64,000 nucleotides of DNA from Phyllobacterium sophorae (GTDB lineage: Bacteria; Pseudomonadota; Alphaproteobacteria; Rhizobiales; Rhizobiaceae): positions 558,001-622,000 of the forward strand of contig NZ_PGGM01000002.1 in assembly GCF_003010965.1 (NCBI RefSeq), in the 5' to 3' direction. Both the position numbers and the translations under genes were made by a program. Shown here piece after piece: positions 9,602 through 17,989 of this stretch. Numbering within the stretch: position 1 is the stretch's first letter; each line of letters opens with the position of its first letter. The notes beneath the pieces were generated by a model. The model was not told where the DNA came from. It worked only from the letters and a program-made list of their open reading frames with translations, and did not search any database.

Positions 9602-11872
9602 ATGCTGTATTTTAGCCGCTGGAAAACTGTACTCATCTGGGCTGTGGTCCTCGCAGGCCTGATCCTGGCGCTGCCAAATGTCTTCACTCAGGACCAACTG
9701 GTGAACTTGCCAGATTGGCTGCCGAAGAAACAGCTGGCGCTGGGCTTGGACCTGGAGGGCGGTTCGCGCATAGGCCTGCAGGTGGACAAGGACCACTTGC
9801 CGGACACTGACGCGACGATCGCAGTCCTCAGCCGCCGCCTCAGCGAGCTTGGCTATATAAATCCCCATGTCGTGAGCCAGCGAAATGGCCGTGTGCTCGT
9901 CGAGGTGCCGGGACTCTACGATTCCCAGTTGCTCAAAGACATATTGAGTCTGACGGGTGAACTCAGCTTCCAGATGGTCGACCCTTCTGTACCGGTGCAG
10001 CAGGCTATCGATGGTGCGCCGCCGGAAGGCGACGAGGTGGTCTATTCCTTTGATGACCCTCCCGTTGCCTATCTGGTCAAGAAAGAACCCCTGGTTTCAA
10101 ACAAGAATTTCGTCGATGCACAGGCCGGTATCGATACCGCGACCCAGCAGCCGGTTATTACCTTCAGGCTGGACAGTATCGGCGCCGACCGTTTCTCGAA
10201 GGCGACCAAGGCGGGCGTCGGTCAATCCTTTGCCATCGTTCTCGACAATCAGGTACTTTCGGCTCCGGTTATCAGCGAAGCCATTCCGGGCAATACGGGC
10301 CAGATTTCCGGCAATTTCGATCTGTCGGGCGCCAGTAACCTGGCACTCGTCATGCGGGCCGGAGCTTTGCCAACAGATGTCACGGTGATCGAAGAGCGAA
10401 CGATTGGCACGGATCTTGGTGCGGCGGCTGTTGTATCCGGAAAAATCGCTGCCATTATCGGTGCGGGCCTCGTTATTCTCTTCATGCTGTTGACGTACGG
10501 GTTCCTTGGCGTGATCGCCAGTATCGCCCTCGTCGTCAATGTGATCCTTATCCTCGCGGTTTTGACACTGTTCGGCGCGCCTCTGACGCTGGCCGGGGTT
10601 GCTGGTATCGTGCTGACGATCGGCATGGCGGTCGATTCGAATGTTCTCATTTATGAGCGCATCCGCGAAGACAGGCGCGCTGGCTTCTCGGTCATACAGG
10701 CCATCGATTCCGGATTTTCCCGCGCCCTGGCAACGATTGTGGATGCCAATGTCACCACACTGATCGCTGCTCTCGTGCTATTCATTCTCGGCAGTGGACC
10801 GGTACACGGCTTTGCCCTGACAGTGACCATCGGTATCGTTACGACGCTGTTCACGACGTTCACCCTGACGCGTTGGCTCATTTCGGTGTGGGTGCAGCGT
10901 TCGAAGCCGAAGGAAGTTCCCCGCGCGCCGCTCAAGCTTGTTCCGAACGACACCGAAATACCATTCATGAAATTGCGCGGCCTGACACTGGGCTTCTCCG
11001 CACTGTCGAGTATTGCAGCCATCGCGCTGTTCGCGATTGTCGGCATGAACTTCGGCATCGATTTCAAGGGGGGAACGATGGTCGAGATACAATCGCATGA
11101 AGGCGCGATTGATCTTGACGATGTCTATAGCCGGCTTGATGAACTGAACATCGGTGAAGTCAAGATCGAGCCTTTCAAATCTGACGACCGGGCGTTGATC
11201 ACCGTGGGCAGCCAAGGCGAGGGCGAGAACGCCGAACAGACGGTCGGCGTCAAGATTCGCGGCGAATTGCAGGATGATTATGATTTCCGGCGTGTCGATG
11301 TGATCGGCCCTTCAGTATCGAGTGGTTTGTCGCAGGCTGGAGCACTGGCCGTCGCACTTTCGCTGATCGCGATCTTTGTCTATGTGTGGTTCCGGTTCGA
11401 GTGGCACTTCGCGCTGGGTGCGATCCTGGCTACCATCCACGATGTGGTGCTGCTCCTTGGCATGTTCGTTCTCTTCCAGATGGAGTTCAACCTGTGGAGC
11501 ATAGCCGCCTTGCTTGCGATCGTTGGCTACTCACTCAACGATACGGTGGTCATCTATGACCGCGTGCGCGAGAACCTGCGGCGGCACGGGAGCGGCATGT
11601 CATTGTCGGCCATACTCGACGCTTCCATCAACCAGACCCTGTCGCGTACTATTTTGACCTCGCTTGCGACGTTCCTGGCGCTCATCGTTCTCTATGTCTA
11701 CGGCGGTGACGATGTGCGATCTTTTGCGCTTATCCTTGCAGTTGGCATTGTCGTCGCAACCTATTCCTCGATCTTCGTGGCAGGGCCGCTGTTGATGCTG
11801 TTCGGGCTCAAGGGCCATGATGTGATCGACAACGGATCGACGGCGGCGGTTTCCGAGCAAAACGGAGTTTAG
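9602..11872 (+). CDS. secDF: protein translocase subunit SecDF (SecD and SecF fused)
   Basis: RND-family accessory of the Sec translocon that uses the proton gradient to pull proteins through the inner membrane. At 756 residues it joins SecD and SecF in one chain. The SecD half has LGLDLEGGSRIGLQVD near residue 48, the periplasmic P1 domain and TIGMAVDSNVLIYERIRED (about 337-355). The SecF half begins near residue 455, has the GIDFKGGTMVEI motif and VGYSLNDTVVIYDRVREN. About twelve membrane helices are expected. The fusion replaces separate secD and secF genes and is known from several Rhizobiales. Start ATG 9602. Confidence 0.96.
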   Translation: MLYFSRWKTVLIWAVVLAGLILALPNVFTQDQLVNLPDWLPKKQLALGLDLEGGSRIGLQVDKDHLPDTDATIAVLSRRLSELGYINPHVVSQRNGRVLVEVPGLYDSQLLKDILSLTGELSFQMVDPSVPVQQAIDGAPPEGDEVVYSFDDPPVAYLVKKEPLVSNKNFVDAQAGIDTATQQPVITFRLDSIGADRFSKATKAGVGQSFAIVLDNQVLSAPVISEAIPGNTGQISGNFDLSGASNLALVMRAGALPTDVTVIEERTIGTDLGAAAVVSGKIAAIIGAGLVILFMLLTYGFLGVIASIALVVNVILILAVLTLFGAPLTLAGVAGIVLTIGMAVDSNVLIYERIREDRRAGFSVIQAIDSGFSRALATIVDANVTTLIAALVLFILGSGPVHGFALTVTIGIVTTLFTTFTLTRWLISVWVQRSKPKEVPRAPLKLVPNDTEIPFMKLRGLTLGFSALSSIAAIALFAIVGMNFGIDFKGGTMVEIQSHEGAIDLDDVYSRLDELNIGEVKIEPFKSDDRALITVGSQGEGENAEQTVGVKIRGELQDDYDFRRVDVIGPSVSSGLSQAGALAVALSLIAIFVYVWFRFEWHFALGAILATIHDVVLLLGMFVLFQMEFNLWSIAALLAIVGYSLNDTVVIYDRVRENLRRHGSGMSLSAILDASINQTLSRTILTSLATFLALIVLYVYGGDDVRSFALILAVGIVVATYSSIFVAGPLLMLFGLKGHDVIDNGSTAAVSEQNGV

Positions 11873-11875
11873 ACA

Positions 11876-12265
11876 ATGGCCAAAGGCATTGAAATCCGGG
11901 ACGCCCATTTCCCTGGGCGGGCGCCTATCGATGCCTATGGAAACGGTGGATTTCGCTTTGCCGACATGTCGCATCGCGGGTCCATTCTCTGTCTGCCTTC
12001 GGGCATTCATGGCTGGGAGCCAAAAACGCCACCCATTCTGACGGCCGCCGATTTGTCGCTTGTGCTGGAGCAGGCCGCCGACATCGAAATATTGCTCGTC
12101 GGAACAGGAACGGAATTACGCCGGTTGCCGCAGGAACTGCGCGATGAGCTGCGTAAGCACCGCATATCGTCCGATCCGATGAGCACGGGCGCGGCGGTGC
12201 GAACCTACAATGTTCTGCTGGCGGAAGATCGCGCTGTCGCCGCAGCGCTGATTGCGGTGGAATAA
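11876..12265 (+). CDS. Mth938-like domain-containing protein (DUF498)
   Basis: A 129-residue protein of the Mth938/DUF498 family, small soluble alpha/beta proteins whose eukaryotic relative NDUFAF3 helps assemble respiratory complex I. Visible conserved segments are WEPKTPPILTAADL and EILLVGTGTELRRLP, then STGAAVRTYNVLLAEDR. It starts 4 bases after the secDF stop and ends 27 bases before the next gene, so the three are probably one transcript. Its role in bacteria is not firmly known; a link to complex I is inference only. Confidence 0.85.
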   Translation: MAKGIEIRDAHFPGRAPIDAYGNGGFRFADMSHRGSILCLPSGIHGWEPKTPPILTAADLSLVLEQAADIEILLVGTGTELRRLPQELRDELRKHRISSDPMSTGAAVRTYNVLLAEDRAVAAALIAVE

Positions 12266-12292
12266 TTCGGCGCGGCGCGATATCTCACCCCC

Positions 12293-13129
12293 ATGAACGC
12301 CAACGAAACCCACTGCATGCAATTCCTGCGGGATGCGGATCCTGACCGTTATCTCTCCGTGCTTTATGCACCGGAAGACAAGCGCGGGGCCTTGGCCGCG
12401 CTGTATGCGTTCAATGCGGAAGTAGCCCGCATCCGCGATCTGGTCCACGATCCGCTTCCGGGAGAGGTCCGGCTGCAGTGGTGGCGTGATCTTATCAATG
12501 GCAAAGAGCACGGCGCTGCGACCGGCAATCCGGTTGCCGCTGCACTGCTCCATACTGTGAAGGCGCATGGTCTGCCGCGAACGGCGCTCGACAATTATTG
12601 CGAGGCGCGGATTTTCGATCTCTATGACGATCCGATGCCAAGCCGCAACGATCTGGAAGGCTATTGCGGCGAGACAGCATCAGCGATGATCCAGCTGGCG
12701 TCGCTGATTCTTGATGCGGATGCTGCTCCCGCACACGCAGATACGGCCGGGCACGCAGGTGTCGCGCAGGCAGTGGCAGGATTGTTGCGGTTGTTGCCGC
12801 TGCATCGCCGCCGCCGCCAGGTCTACATCCCGGCGGACATACTCGCCGCTGTCGGGGCAAGTGCGGCCATGGTGCTGGATGGCTCGGACAAGGCAGCCAC
12901 GCGGCGTGCAATCGATGCGATGGTGGCACTTGCCGAGGACCACCTTTCCAAGTTCGAGGCGGCCGCAAAGTCTTTACCGGCAACCCTGCGTCCAGCCTAT
13001 CTACCGGCCTCACTCACTCGTACCTATCTGAAAAAGCTCAAATCCAACCGGTCTGATGCCGCCAATGAAGTTGCCGATATCTCGCCACTCGGCCGCCAAT
13101 GGGCAATGTTCAAGGCATCGGTACGGTAG
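12293..13129 (+). CDS. squalene/phytoene synthase family protein
   Basis: Trans-isoprenyl diphosphate synthase fold, 278 residues. The N-terminal part (LYAPEDKRGALAALYAFNAE followed by IRDLVHDPLPGEVRLQWW) resembles the mitochondrial NDUFAF6 branch of the family more than classical phytoene synthases. The second Asp-rich motif is weak or absent, arguing against carotenoid synthesis. No other carotenoid genes are nearby; instead it follows an Mth938 (NDUFAF3-like) gene, so both could relate to complex I assembly. That pairing is an inference from names of the eukaryotic relatives. Confidence 0.78.
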   Translation: MNANETHCMQFLRDADPDRYLSVLYAPEDKRGALAALYAFNAEVARIRDLVHDPLPGEVRLQWWRDLINGKEHGAATGNPVAAALLHTVKAHGLPRTALDNYCEARIFDLYDDPMPSRNDLEGYCGETASAMIQLASLILDADAAPAHADTAGHAGVAQAVAGLLRLLPLHRRRRQVYIPADILAAVGASAAMVLDGSDKAATRRAIDAMVALAEDHLSKFEAAAKSLPATLRPAYLPASLTRTYLKKLKSNRSDAANEVADISPLGRQWAMFKASVR

Positions 13130-13131
13130 AC

Positions 13132-14541
13132 CTATTCGGCAGCTTCGGCGATTGCAGGCAGACCCAGCCAGGAACGGCAGTCGGCCAGGGCTCGCGCACT
13201 CATGGCGCGTTTCTTGGCGTTGGACTTTTCCTTGCCGCGCAGCCGTTTTCCCTCGAACTTCGGTGCTTCGATGGGCGGGAACAGGCCATAATTGACATTC
13301 ATCGGCTGGAAGGACCGCTTGCCCGGCTCCTCGTCGGTAACGATATGGCCGCCAGTTATGTGCCCGAGCAACGCACCGAAAGCTGTTGTCAGTGGCGGTG
13401 GCGTGACAGCTTGGCCGAGACGTTCCGCCGCGGCAAAGCGCCCGGCGAGCAGGCCGATGGCGGCAGACTCGACATAGCCTTCGCAGCCGGTGATCTGGCC
13501 GGCAAAGCGGAGGCCAGGGCGGCTTTTCAGCTGCAAGGTCGGATCAAGCAGGATCGGGGAATTCAGATAGGTATTGCGGTGCAGACCGCCGAGCCGGGCG
13601 AATTCCGCATTCTCCAATCCCGGTATCATGCGAAAGATGCCGGTCTGCGCGCCGTATTTCAGCTTGGTCTGGAAACCAACCATATTGTAGAGCGTGCCAA
13701 GCGCATTGTCCTGCCGCAGCTGAACCACCGCATAGGCCTTGACGGTGGGATTGTGGGCGTTGGTCAGGCCCATCGGCTTCATTGGGCCATGCCGCAGGGT
13801 TTCCACCCCGCGTTCGGCCATCACCTCAATCGGCAGGCAGCCGTCGAAATAGGGCGTGCCCTCCCATTCCTTGAACTCTGTCTTGTCACCCGCAATCAGC
13901 GCCTGGACGAAAGCCTCGTACTGCTCCCTGGTCATCGGGCAGTTGATATAGTCCTTGCCATTGCCGCCCGGGCCAACCTTGTCGTAGCGCGACTGGAACC
14001 AGCAGACATTCATGTCAATCGAATCGTAATGCACGATCGGCGCGATCGCGTCGAAGAAGGCGAGGGCGTCGGCACCGGTTTCCTTGCCAATGGCTTCGGC
14101 GAGTGATGGCGCCGTCAGCGGGCCGGTGGCGATGATGGCCTTGTCCCACTCCGCCGGTGGCAGGCCGGTGATTTCCTCCCGCTCGATGGTGATCAGTGGA
14201 TGGGCTTCAAGCTTTTTCGTCACCGTTTGCGCGAAACCATCGCGGTCGACGGCAAGCGCGCTGCCGGCCGGAACCTGATGGGCATCGGCGGAAGCCATGA
14301 TCAGTGAGTTAGCGAGGCGCATTTCCGCATGCAGTACCCCGACCGCATTCGTCTGCGCATCGTCCGAGCGGAAAGAATTGGAGCAGACGAGCTCCGCCAG
14401 ATCTTGCGTCTTGTGCGCATCGGTGCCGCGAACGGGACGCATTTCATGCAGGATGACGGGAATGCCAGCTTCCGCAAGCTGCCAGGAGGCTTCGGAACCG
14501 GCGAGACCGCCGCCAATGATGTGTACAGGTTTGTTCGACAT
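13132..14541 (-). CDS. trmFO: methylenetetrahydrofolate--tRNA-(uracil(54)-C5)-methyltransferase
   Basis: TrmFO makes 5-methyluridine at position 54 of tRNA using methylenetetrahydrofolate and FAD. The 469-residue protein begins with the FAD-binding motif [20 protein letters not shown] and carries [20 protein letters not shown], conserved in TrmFO and GidA relatives, and [20 protein letters not shown] near the C-terminus. It is on the opposite strand and converges with the synthase-like gene, separated by two bases. The ATG at 14541 matches family starts. Confidence 0.95.
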   Translation of the reverse strand: MSNKPVHIIGGGLAGSEASWQLAEAGIPVILHEMRPVRGTDAHKTQDLAELVCSNSFRSDDAQTNAVGVLHAEMRLANSLIMASADAHQVPAGSALAVDRDGFAQTVTKKLEAHPLITIEREEITGLPPAEWDKAIIATGPLTAPSLAEAIGKETGADALAFFDAIAPIVHYDSIDMNVCWFQSRYDKVGPGGNGKDYINCPMTREQYEAFVQALIAGDKTEFKEWEGTPYFDGCLPIEVMAERGVETLRHGPMKPMGLTNAHNPTVKAYAVVQLRQDNALGTLYNMVGFQTKLKYGAQTGIFRMIPGLENAEFARLGGLHRNTYLNSPILLDPTLQLKSRPGLRFAGQITGCEGYVESAAIGLLAGRFAAAERLGQAVTPPPLTTAFGALLGHITGGHIVTDEEPGKRSFQPMNVNYGLFPPIEAPKFEGKRLRGKEKSNAKKRAMSARALADCRSWLGLPAIAEAAE

Positions 14542-14584
14542 AGGCTTCCCATAAACCCTTTGAAGCCATGCTTCAACGTGGAAA

Positions 14585-14611
14585 AGCCGCCGCAGGCACG
14601 CTGCAGCGGCT
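14585..14611 (-). terminator. terminator after the aldo/keto reductase gene
   Basis: AGCCGC-c-GCAG (14585-14595) pairs with CTGC-a-GCGGCT (14601-14611), a ten-pair stem with one internal mismatch. Read on the minus strand it ends in TTTTC, placing it 20 bases after the stop of the aldo/keto reductase gene. Confidence 0.65.
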
Positions 14612-14630
14612 CTTTAGTCTACAAGCGTGT

Positions 14631-15578
14631 TCAGGCGCTGGCCTTGTCGAGCTCGGCGATGTCGTTCTTGTCCAGCTCAAGCGATGCGGCCTTGATCAGG
14701 CTCTCCAGCTGTTCCAGCGAGGTTGCGCTGGCGATTGGTGCCGTGACGCCTTCGCGCTGAATGATCCACGCCAGGGCGACCTCCGCTTGCTTGGCCTTGT
14801 GCCTGGCAGACACCGCGTCCAGCGCACCCAGAATGCCGCAGCCGCGCGGGTTGAGGTAATCCTTTACCCCGCCACCGCGAGCGCTTTTTCCGAGATCGGC
14901 TTCGCTGCGATATTTACCGGAGAGGAAGCCCCTGGCGAGGCTGAAATAGGTGATGACGCCAATATCTTCTGCCATGCAGAGATCGCGCAGTTTGCCGTCA
15001 TAGCTCTTGCGGTCATAGAGATTGTATTCCGGCTGCAGCACGTCATAGCGTGGCAAGCCCTTTGCGTTGGACACATCCAGCGCCCCGCGCAGCTGATCCG
15101 CATCGAGATTGGAGGCGCCGATCGATTTGATCTTGCCCGCCTTCAACAGTTTGTCGTAGGCGCCAAGCGTTTCCGCGTAGGGTGTATCGGGATCAGGCCA
15201 ATGCGAGAGGTAAAGATCGATCGCGTCAACCTGAAGACGCTTCAGCGAGGCTTCTACGGCCTTGGCAATATAGGCGGCGGAAAGGTCTTTCTTGCCTTGC
15301 CCCATATCCGAGCCGACCTTGGTGATGATCACCACCTTGTCGCGCGCCTTGCGTGATTTAACCCATTCGCCAATGATCACCTCGGATTCGCCACCCTCGT
15401 TGCCTGGAACCCAGCGGGAGTAGGCATCGGCCGTATCGATGGCGTTGAAGCCGGCATCGGCGAAACGGTCGAGCAGATCGAATGAAGTCTTCTTGCCGGC
15501 GGTCCAGCCGAAGACATTTCCGCCAAAAACCAATGGCGCGATGGATAGGCCAGTGCGGCCAAGTCGACGTTTTTGCAT
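14631..15578 (-). CDS. aldo/keto reductase
   Basis: NADPH-dependent oxidoreductase of the AKR superfamily, 315 residues. The catalytic tetrad is visible: Asp and Tyr in FNAIDTADAYSRW, Lys in VVIITKVG and His in YLSHWPDPD. The C-terminal IASATSLEQLESLIKAA segment is the NADP-binding region. The sequence resembles YajO/Tas-type reductases that act on varied aldehydes and ketones; substrate cannot be assigned. It is a single gene with its own terminator and is transcribed toward trmFO. Confidence 0.9.
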   Translation of the reverse strand: MQKRRLGRTGLSIAPLVFGGNVFGWTAGKKTSFDLLDRFADAGFNAIDTADAYSRWVPGNEGGESEVIIGEWVKSRKARDKVVIITKVGSDMGQGKKDLSAAYIAKAVEASLKRLQVDAIDLYLSHWPDPDTPYAETLGAYDKLLKAGKIKSIGASNLDADQLRGALDVSNAKGLPRYDVLQPEYNLYDRKSYDGKLRDLCMAEDIGVITYFSLARGFLSGKYRSEADLGKSARGGGVKDYLNPRGCGILGALDAVSARHKAKQAEVALAWIIQREGVTAPIASATSLEQLESLIKAASLELDKNDIAELDKASA

Positions 15579-15723
15579 GGAACGTACTCCTGGGAATCTG
15601 AGGCGGAATTGGAATGTAGGGCTGGGCGGAGGGCGTTTCCAGCCCGGCGGTCAGTCAATGACGAGAAACCATAAGATGTAAATTCGGTAGGCTTGAGCGA
15701 TAGCCCTTGCTAGAGTTTCTGCC

Positions 15724-16299
15724 ATGCGCATCACTGGATCAAGTACTCTGCCGCTGCTCCTCTTTGCTGTCCTGTGTGGCACTGCGTCAATGGCGCGAGC
15801 GCAAACCTTTCGCGTTTGTCACGGCTATGGCTGCAATTTTCAAACAAAGGTGACGCTGACGGGAGCGGACCGCGCCAAAATCGCCTCGATAATGGCGGAT
15901 GGCCGCAAATCCGCCGAAGCGGAACGAGCCGCTGTCCGCCGCGCCGTGCAGGTCTTCGAGCGCCGCAGCACGCAGGTTATTGGTGTGACCGACCGGCCGA
16001 AAATGGATTTTGGCGCTGGGCGTGAGAAGGGGCAGATGGATTGCGTCGATGAATCGACCAATACAGACCATTTCCTGCGCTATCTGCAGAGTGCCGGTCT
16101 GCTCGGTTTTCACAGCGTCAGCCGTCGCGACGCGCGCGGGAGCTTCCTGGATGGGCGTTATCCGCACTTCACTGCGGTTCTCCGTGACCGTTCCGGTACA
16201 TTGTGGGTGGTCGATTCCTGGTTCGAGCCGGGGGGCGGGCCACCTGATGTCATGCGCTTGGCGGAATGGAAGCAGAGGGGCGTTGGCGGCGCACGCTGA
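15724..16299 (+). CDS. hypothetical exported protein with a possible Cys-His-Asp triad
   Basis: Not recognised as a named family. The 191-residue product starts with a signal peptide ending near ASMARAQ, so the mature protein is periplasmic. The mature N-terminus contains CHGYGC, then a basic helical stretch. The C-terminal half has DCVDESTNTDHFLRYL, then YPHFTAVLRD, then LWVVDSWFEPGGG; the order Cys, His, Asp with these contexts resembles transglutaminase/papain-like folds. Enzyme activity is inference. It is monocistronic, followed on the opposite strand by small RNA hairpins. Confidence 0.7.
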   Translation: MRITGSSTLPLLLFAVLCGTASMARAQTFRVCHGYGCNFQTKVTLTGADRAKIASIMADGRKSAEAERAAVRRAVQVFERRSTQVIGVTDRPKMDFGAGREKGQMDCVDESTNTDHFLRYLQSAGLLGFHSVSRRDARGSFLDGRYPHFTAVLRDRSGTLWVVDSWFEPGGGPPDVMRLAEWKQRGVGGAR

Positions 16300-16340
16300 A
16301 ATGAAGGGTCGAAAGCGCTCCAAATTCCTGGCGTAGGCCA

Positions 16341-16470
16341 GAAACAACAACACCCACCGCGGGAGGAGGTGCGGTGGGTGTCGTTTTGTAAAGGCCAGCT
16401 GGGAGGAGGAGTGCCGGCCTTTGACCGCGGGAGCTCTGGGAGGAGGATGAGCCCCGGCGATATTCTGTTG
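16341..16470 (-). ncRNA. three CCUCCUCCC stem-loops, CcsR/cuckoo-type small RNA array
   Basis: Three consecutive minus-strand hairpins each present CCUCCUCCC in the loop. Hairpin 1 spans 16430-16455 (7-bp stem), hairpin 2 spans 16390-16422 (10-bp stem AAAGGCCGGC/GCUGGCCUUU), hairpin 3 spans 16350-16381 (perfect 11-bp stem ACACCCACCGC/GCGGUGGGUGU) and is followed by UUGUUGUUU, which may act as terminator. The array lies just downstream of a DUF1127 gene on the same strand. This is the arrangement described for Rhodobacter CcsR1-4 and the cuckoo RNA family, which are processed from the DUF1127 mRNA under stress. Confidence 0.85.
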
Positions 16471-16475
16471 TGCTA

Positions 16476-16622
16476 TTAGCGTACTGCGGACTTCTTGGCG
16501 ACGAACGGGATGTCCGAACGGGCAATGCCCAGATCGCTGAGTTCGCGGGTCGACAGACGGTTCAGCTCGGAAACCGTGTCACGATAACGGCGCCAGTTGC
16601 TGTAAGAGCGGATAAGGTTCAT
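16476..16622 (-). CDS. DUF1127 domain-containing small protein
   Basis: A 48-residue basic protein, MNLIRSYSNWRRYRDTVSEL onward, ending in LGIARSDIPFVAKKSAVR. The core RxLxxLSxRELxDLGIxRSDI is the DUF1127 (YjiS-like) signature. In Rhodobacter sphaeroides the equivalent protein, CcaF1, is an RNA-binding factor that influences maturation of the CcsR small RNAs encoded behind it. Here too three CCUCCUCCC hairpins follow in the same transcript. A region 85-90 bases upstream has a CTTG-type element and a CCATGC, a poor but possible heat-shock sigma promoter. Confidence 0.9.
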   Translation of the reverse strand: MNLIRSYSNWRRYRDTVSELNRLSTRELSDLGIARSDIPFVAKKSAVR

Positions 16623-16683
16623 TTCAATCACCACTTCGGTTCGTTGTTTTGTTGATCACTCTTGATCGTTGAACTGAAGATAG

Positions 16684-16713
16684 TGCATGGCCCTCAGAAG
16701 TTGCAGAGCCAAG
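16684..16713 (-). promoter_or_regulatory. possible RpoH-like promoter for the DUF1127/small RNA transcript
   Basis: On the minus strand CTTGGCT (from 16713 down) and CCATGC (around 16691-16686) are about 16 bases apart, loosely like the sigma-32 consensus CTTGAAA/CCCATNT. Related Rhodobacter units are driven by RpoHI/RpoHII, which prompted the search. The match is imperfect. Confidence 0.3.
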
Positions 16714-16734
16714 TTTGCAGGTCAGCTATGCAAT

Positions 16735-16749
16735 TGTTGCATTGCAACA
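16735..16749. promoter_or_regulatory. perfect inverted repeat TGTTGCA-T-TGCAACA, likely operator
   Basis: A 7+1+7 palindrome in the divergent region between the DUF1127 gene and the DUF2157 gene. Its TTGCA..TGCAA core resembles MarR-family operators. A related half, TTGTTGCGTCGCACAA, follows at about 16764-16779. No MarR gene is visible in the window. Confidence 0.4.
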
Positions 16750-16876
16750 TTAATCGATTTTAATTGTTGCGTCGCACAAATGTCATCTTTGCGGCAATCG
16801 CTCGAATCGGGCCATGATTGCGTTCTTGCTGTCTCTGGCGTTAGTTGAGAGCGAAAGAGCGAATCAGGAGCATCCC

Positions 16877-17989
16877 GTGGCGATTTCCTTCGGCGTAAGA
16901 AAACATATTGCGCGCTGGCAGCAGGATGGCTTGATCGATGACGCCACGGCCGAACGCCTGCGCAACGATATAGAGAACAGGGGTTCCGGTTTCGGCCTTG
17001 GCGGCATTCTCGCGCTCCTCGGCGCCGTCCTTCTCGGCGCGGCCGTTGTTTCGCTCGTCGCCGCCAATTGGGAGGCGATGCCGCGTCTTCTCCGTGTTGG
17101 CCTCATCATGTCCGTGCTGTTTATCGGCTATATCGGCGGGGCATGGCGGGAAAGCCGCGGCGACAAGGTCTTCAGCCAGGCCCTCTACCTGACAGCGGCG
17201 ATTACCTTCGGTGCTGGAATTGCTCTGGTCGGCCAGATGTATCATCTGTCGGGCGATGCCGCGGACGCTGCACTCCTGTGGGTGGCCGGTACCATGGTTG
17301 CCGCGCTGTTCCTCCGCTCGCCCGTGCTGGTCTCGGCGAGTGTCGCCATTACAGGCTTCTATCTGTTCTGTTCGCTCGAACCTGCCACAACGGAGCGGCT
17401 CAGCTATCTCTGGCTGGTCCCTATCCTGCTTTTCATCTGTGGCGGTTTGGTCTGGTTCACCAATGGGAAGGCGGCCAGGCATTTCATTGCCCTGTTGCTG
17501 ATCATCTATGTCTTCACCGTCAGGTTTGACCTCGACCGGAGCTGGATATTGTGGCTGGCCGCCATCCTTGGCGGTGCGCTCTTCCTGGCGGACGCATTGG
17601 GTAATAGTGCAATGCAGCGGCTGACAGGCTGGGCCGAGGCAATCGGCGCTTATGGTTTCATGATGCTGCTCCTGGCATTGATTTTCTTCCAGTTTGACCA
17701 GTTCAGCGATGGCGTCGGCAATCAGGTTATCATCGGCTTTGCCATTCTTGGCTGTTCGATTGCAGGTCTTGCACTCTCTGGCCACCGCAATCTGGCGGTG
17801 CGCTGGAGCGCGTATACAGTCTTCTCGCTTGAGGTCCTCTATCTTGCCTTTGAAACCATAGGCACACTGATCGGGACGGCAAGCTTCTTCCTCAGTGCGG
17901 GCGTGCTCGTGCTGCTGCTCGCAGCTTTCGTCATCCGGATGGAGCGGCGGCTTCAGAGGAAGAGCCCAAAAAAGGAGGTAACGGTATGA
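16877..17989 (+). CDS. DUF2157 multi-pass membrane protein
   Basis: A 370-residue inner-membrane protein of the DUF2157 family, function unknown. A short soluble N-terminus (VRKHIARWQQDGLIDDATAERL, read as the DUF2157 helix pair) precedes ten or more hydrophobic helices. The GTG at 16877 was chosen because AGGAG lies six bases upstream; an ATG at 16814 would add a poorly conserved extension. The stop overlaps the next gene (GDYXXLXY protein) by 4 bases; the two families regularly occur together, suggesting one membrane-associated unit. Confidence 0.85.
   Translation: MAISFGVRKHIARWQQDGLIDDATAERLRNDIENRGSGFGLGGILALLGAVLLGAAVVSLVAANWEAMPRLLRVGLIMSVLFIGYIGGAWRESRGDKVFSQALYLTAAITFGAGIALVGQMYHLSGDAADAALLWVAGTMVAALFLRSPVLVSASVAITGFYLFCSLEPATTERLSYLWLVPILLFICGGLVWFTNGKAARHFIALLLIIYVFTVRFDLDRSWILWLAAILGGALFLADALGNSAMQRLTGWAEAIGAYGFMMLLLALIFFQFDQFSDGVGNQVIIGFAILGCSIAGLALSGHRNLAVRWSAYTVFSLEVLYLAFETIGTLIGTASFFLSAGVLVLLLAAFVIRMERRLQRKSPKKEVTV

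Noticed and set aside
9602..11872. SecDF fusion as a novel protein
   Set aside because: Fused SecDF is already known from several Rhizobiales and other bacteria, and both halves are intact.
13099..14106. 335-codon plus-strand frame opposite trmFO
   Set aside because: Antisense to a complete, well-conserved trmFO gene and without family features.
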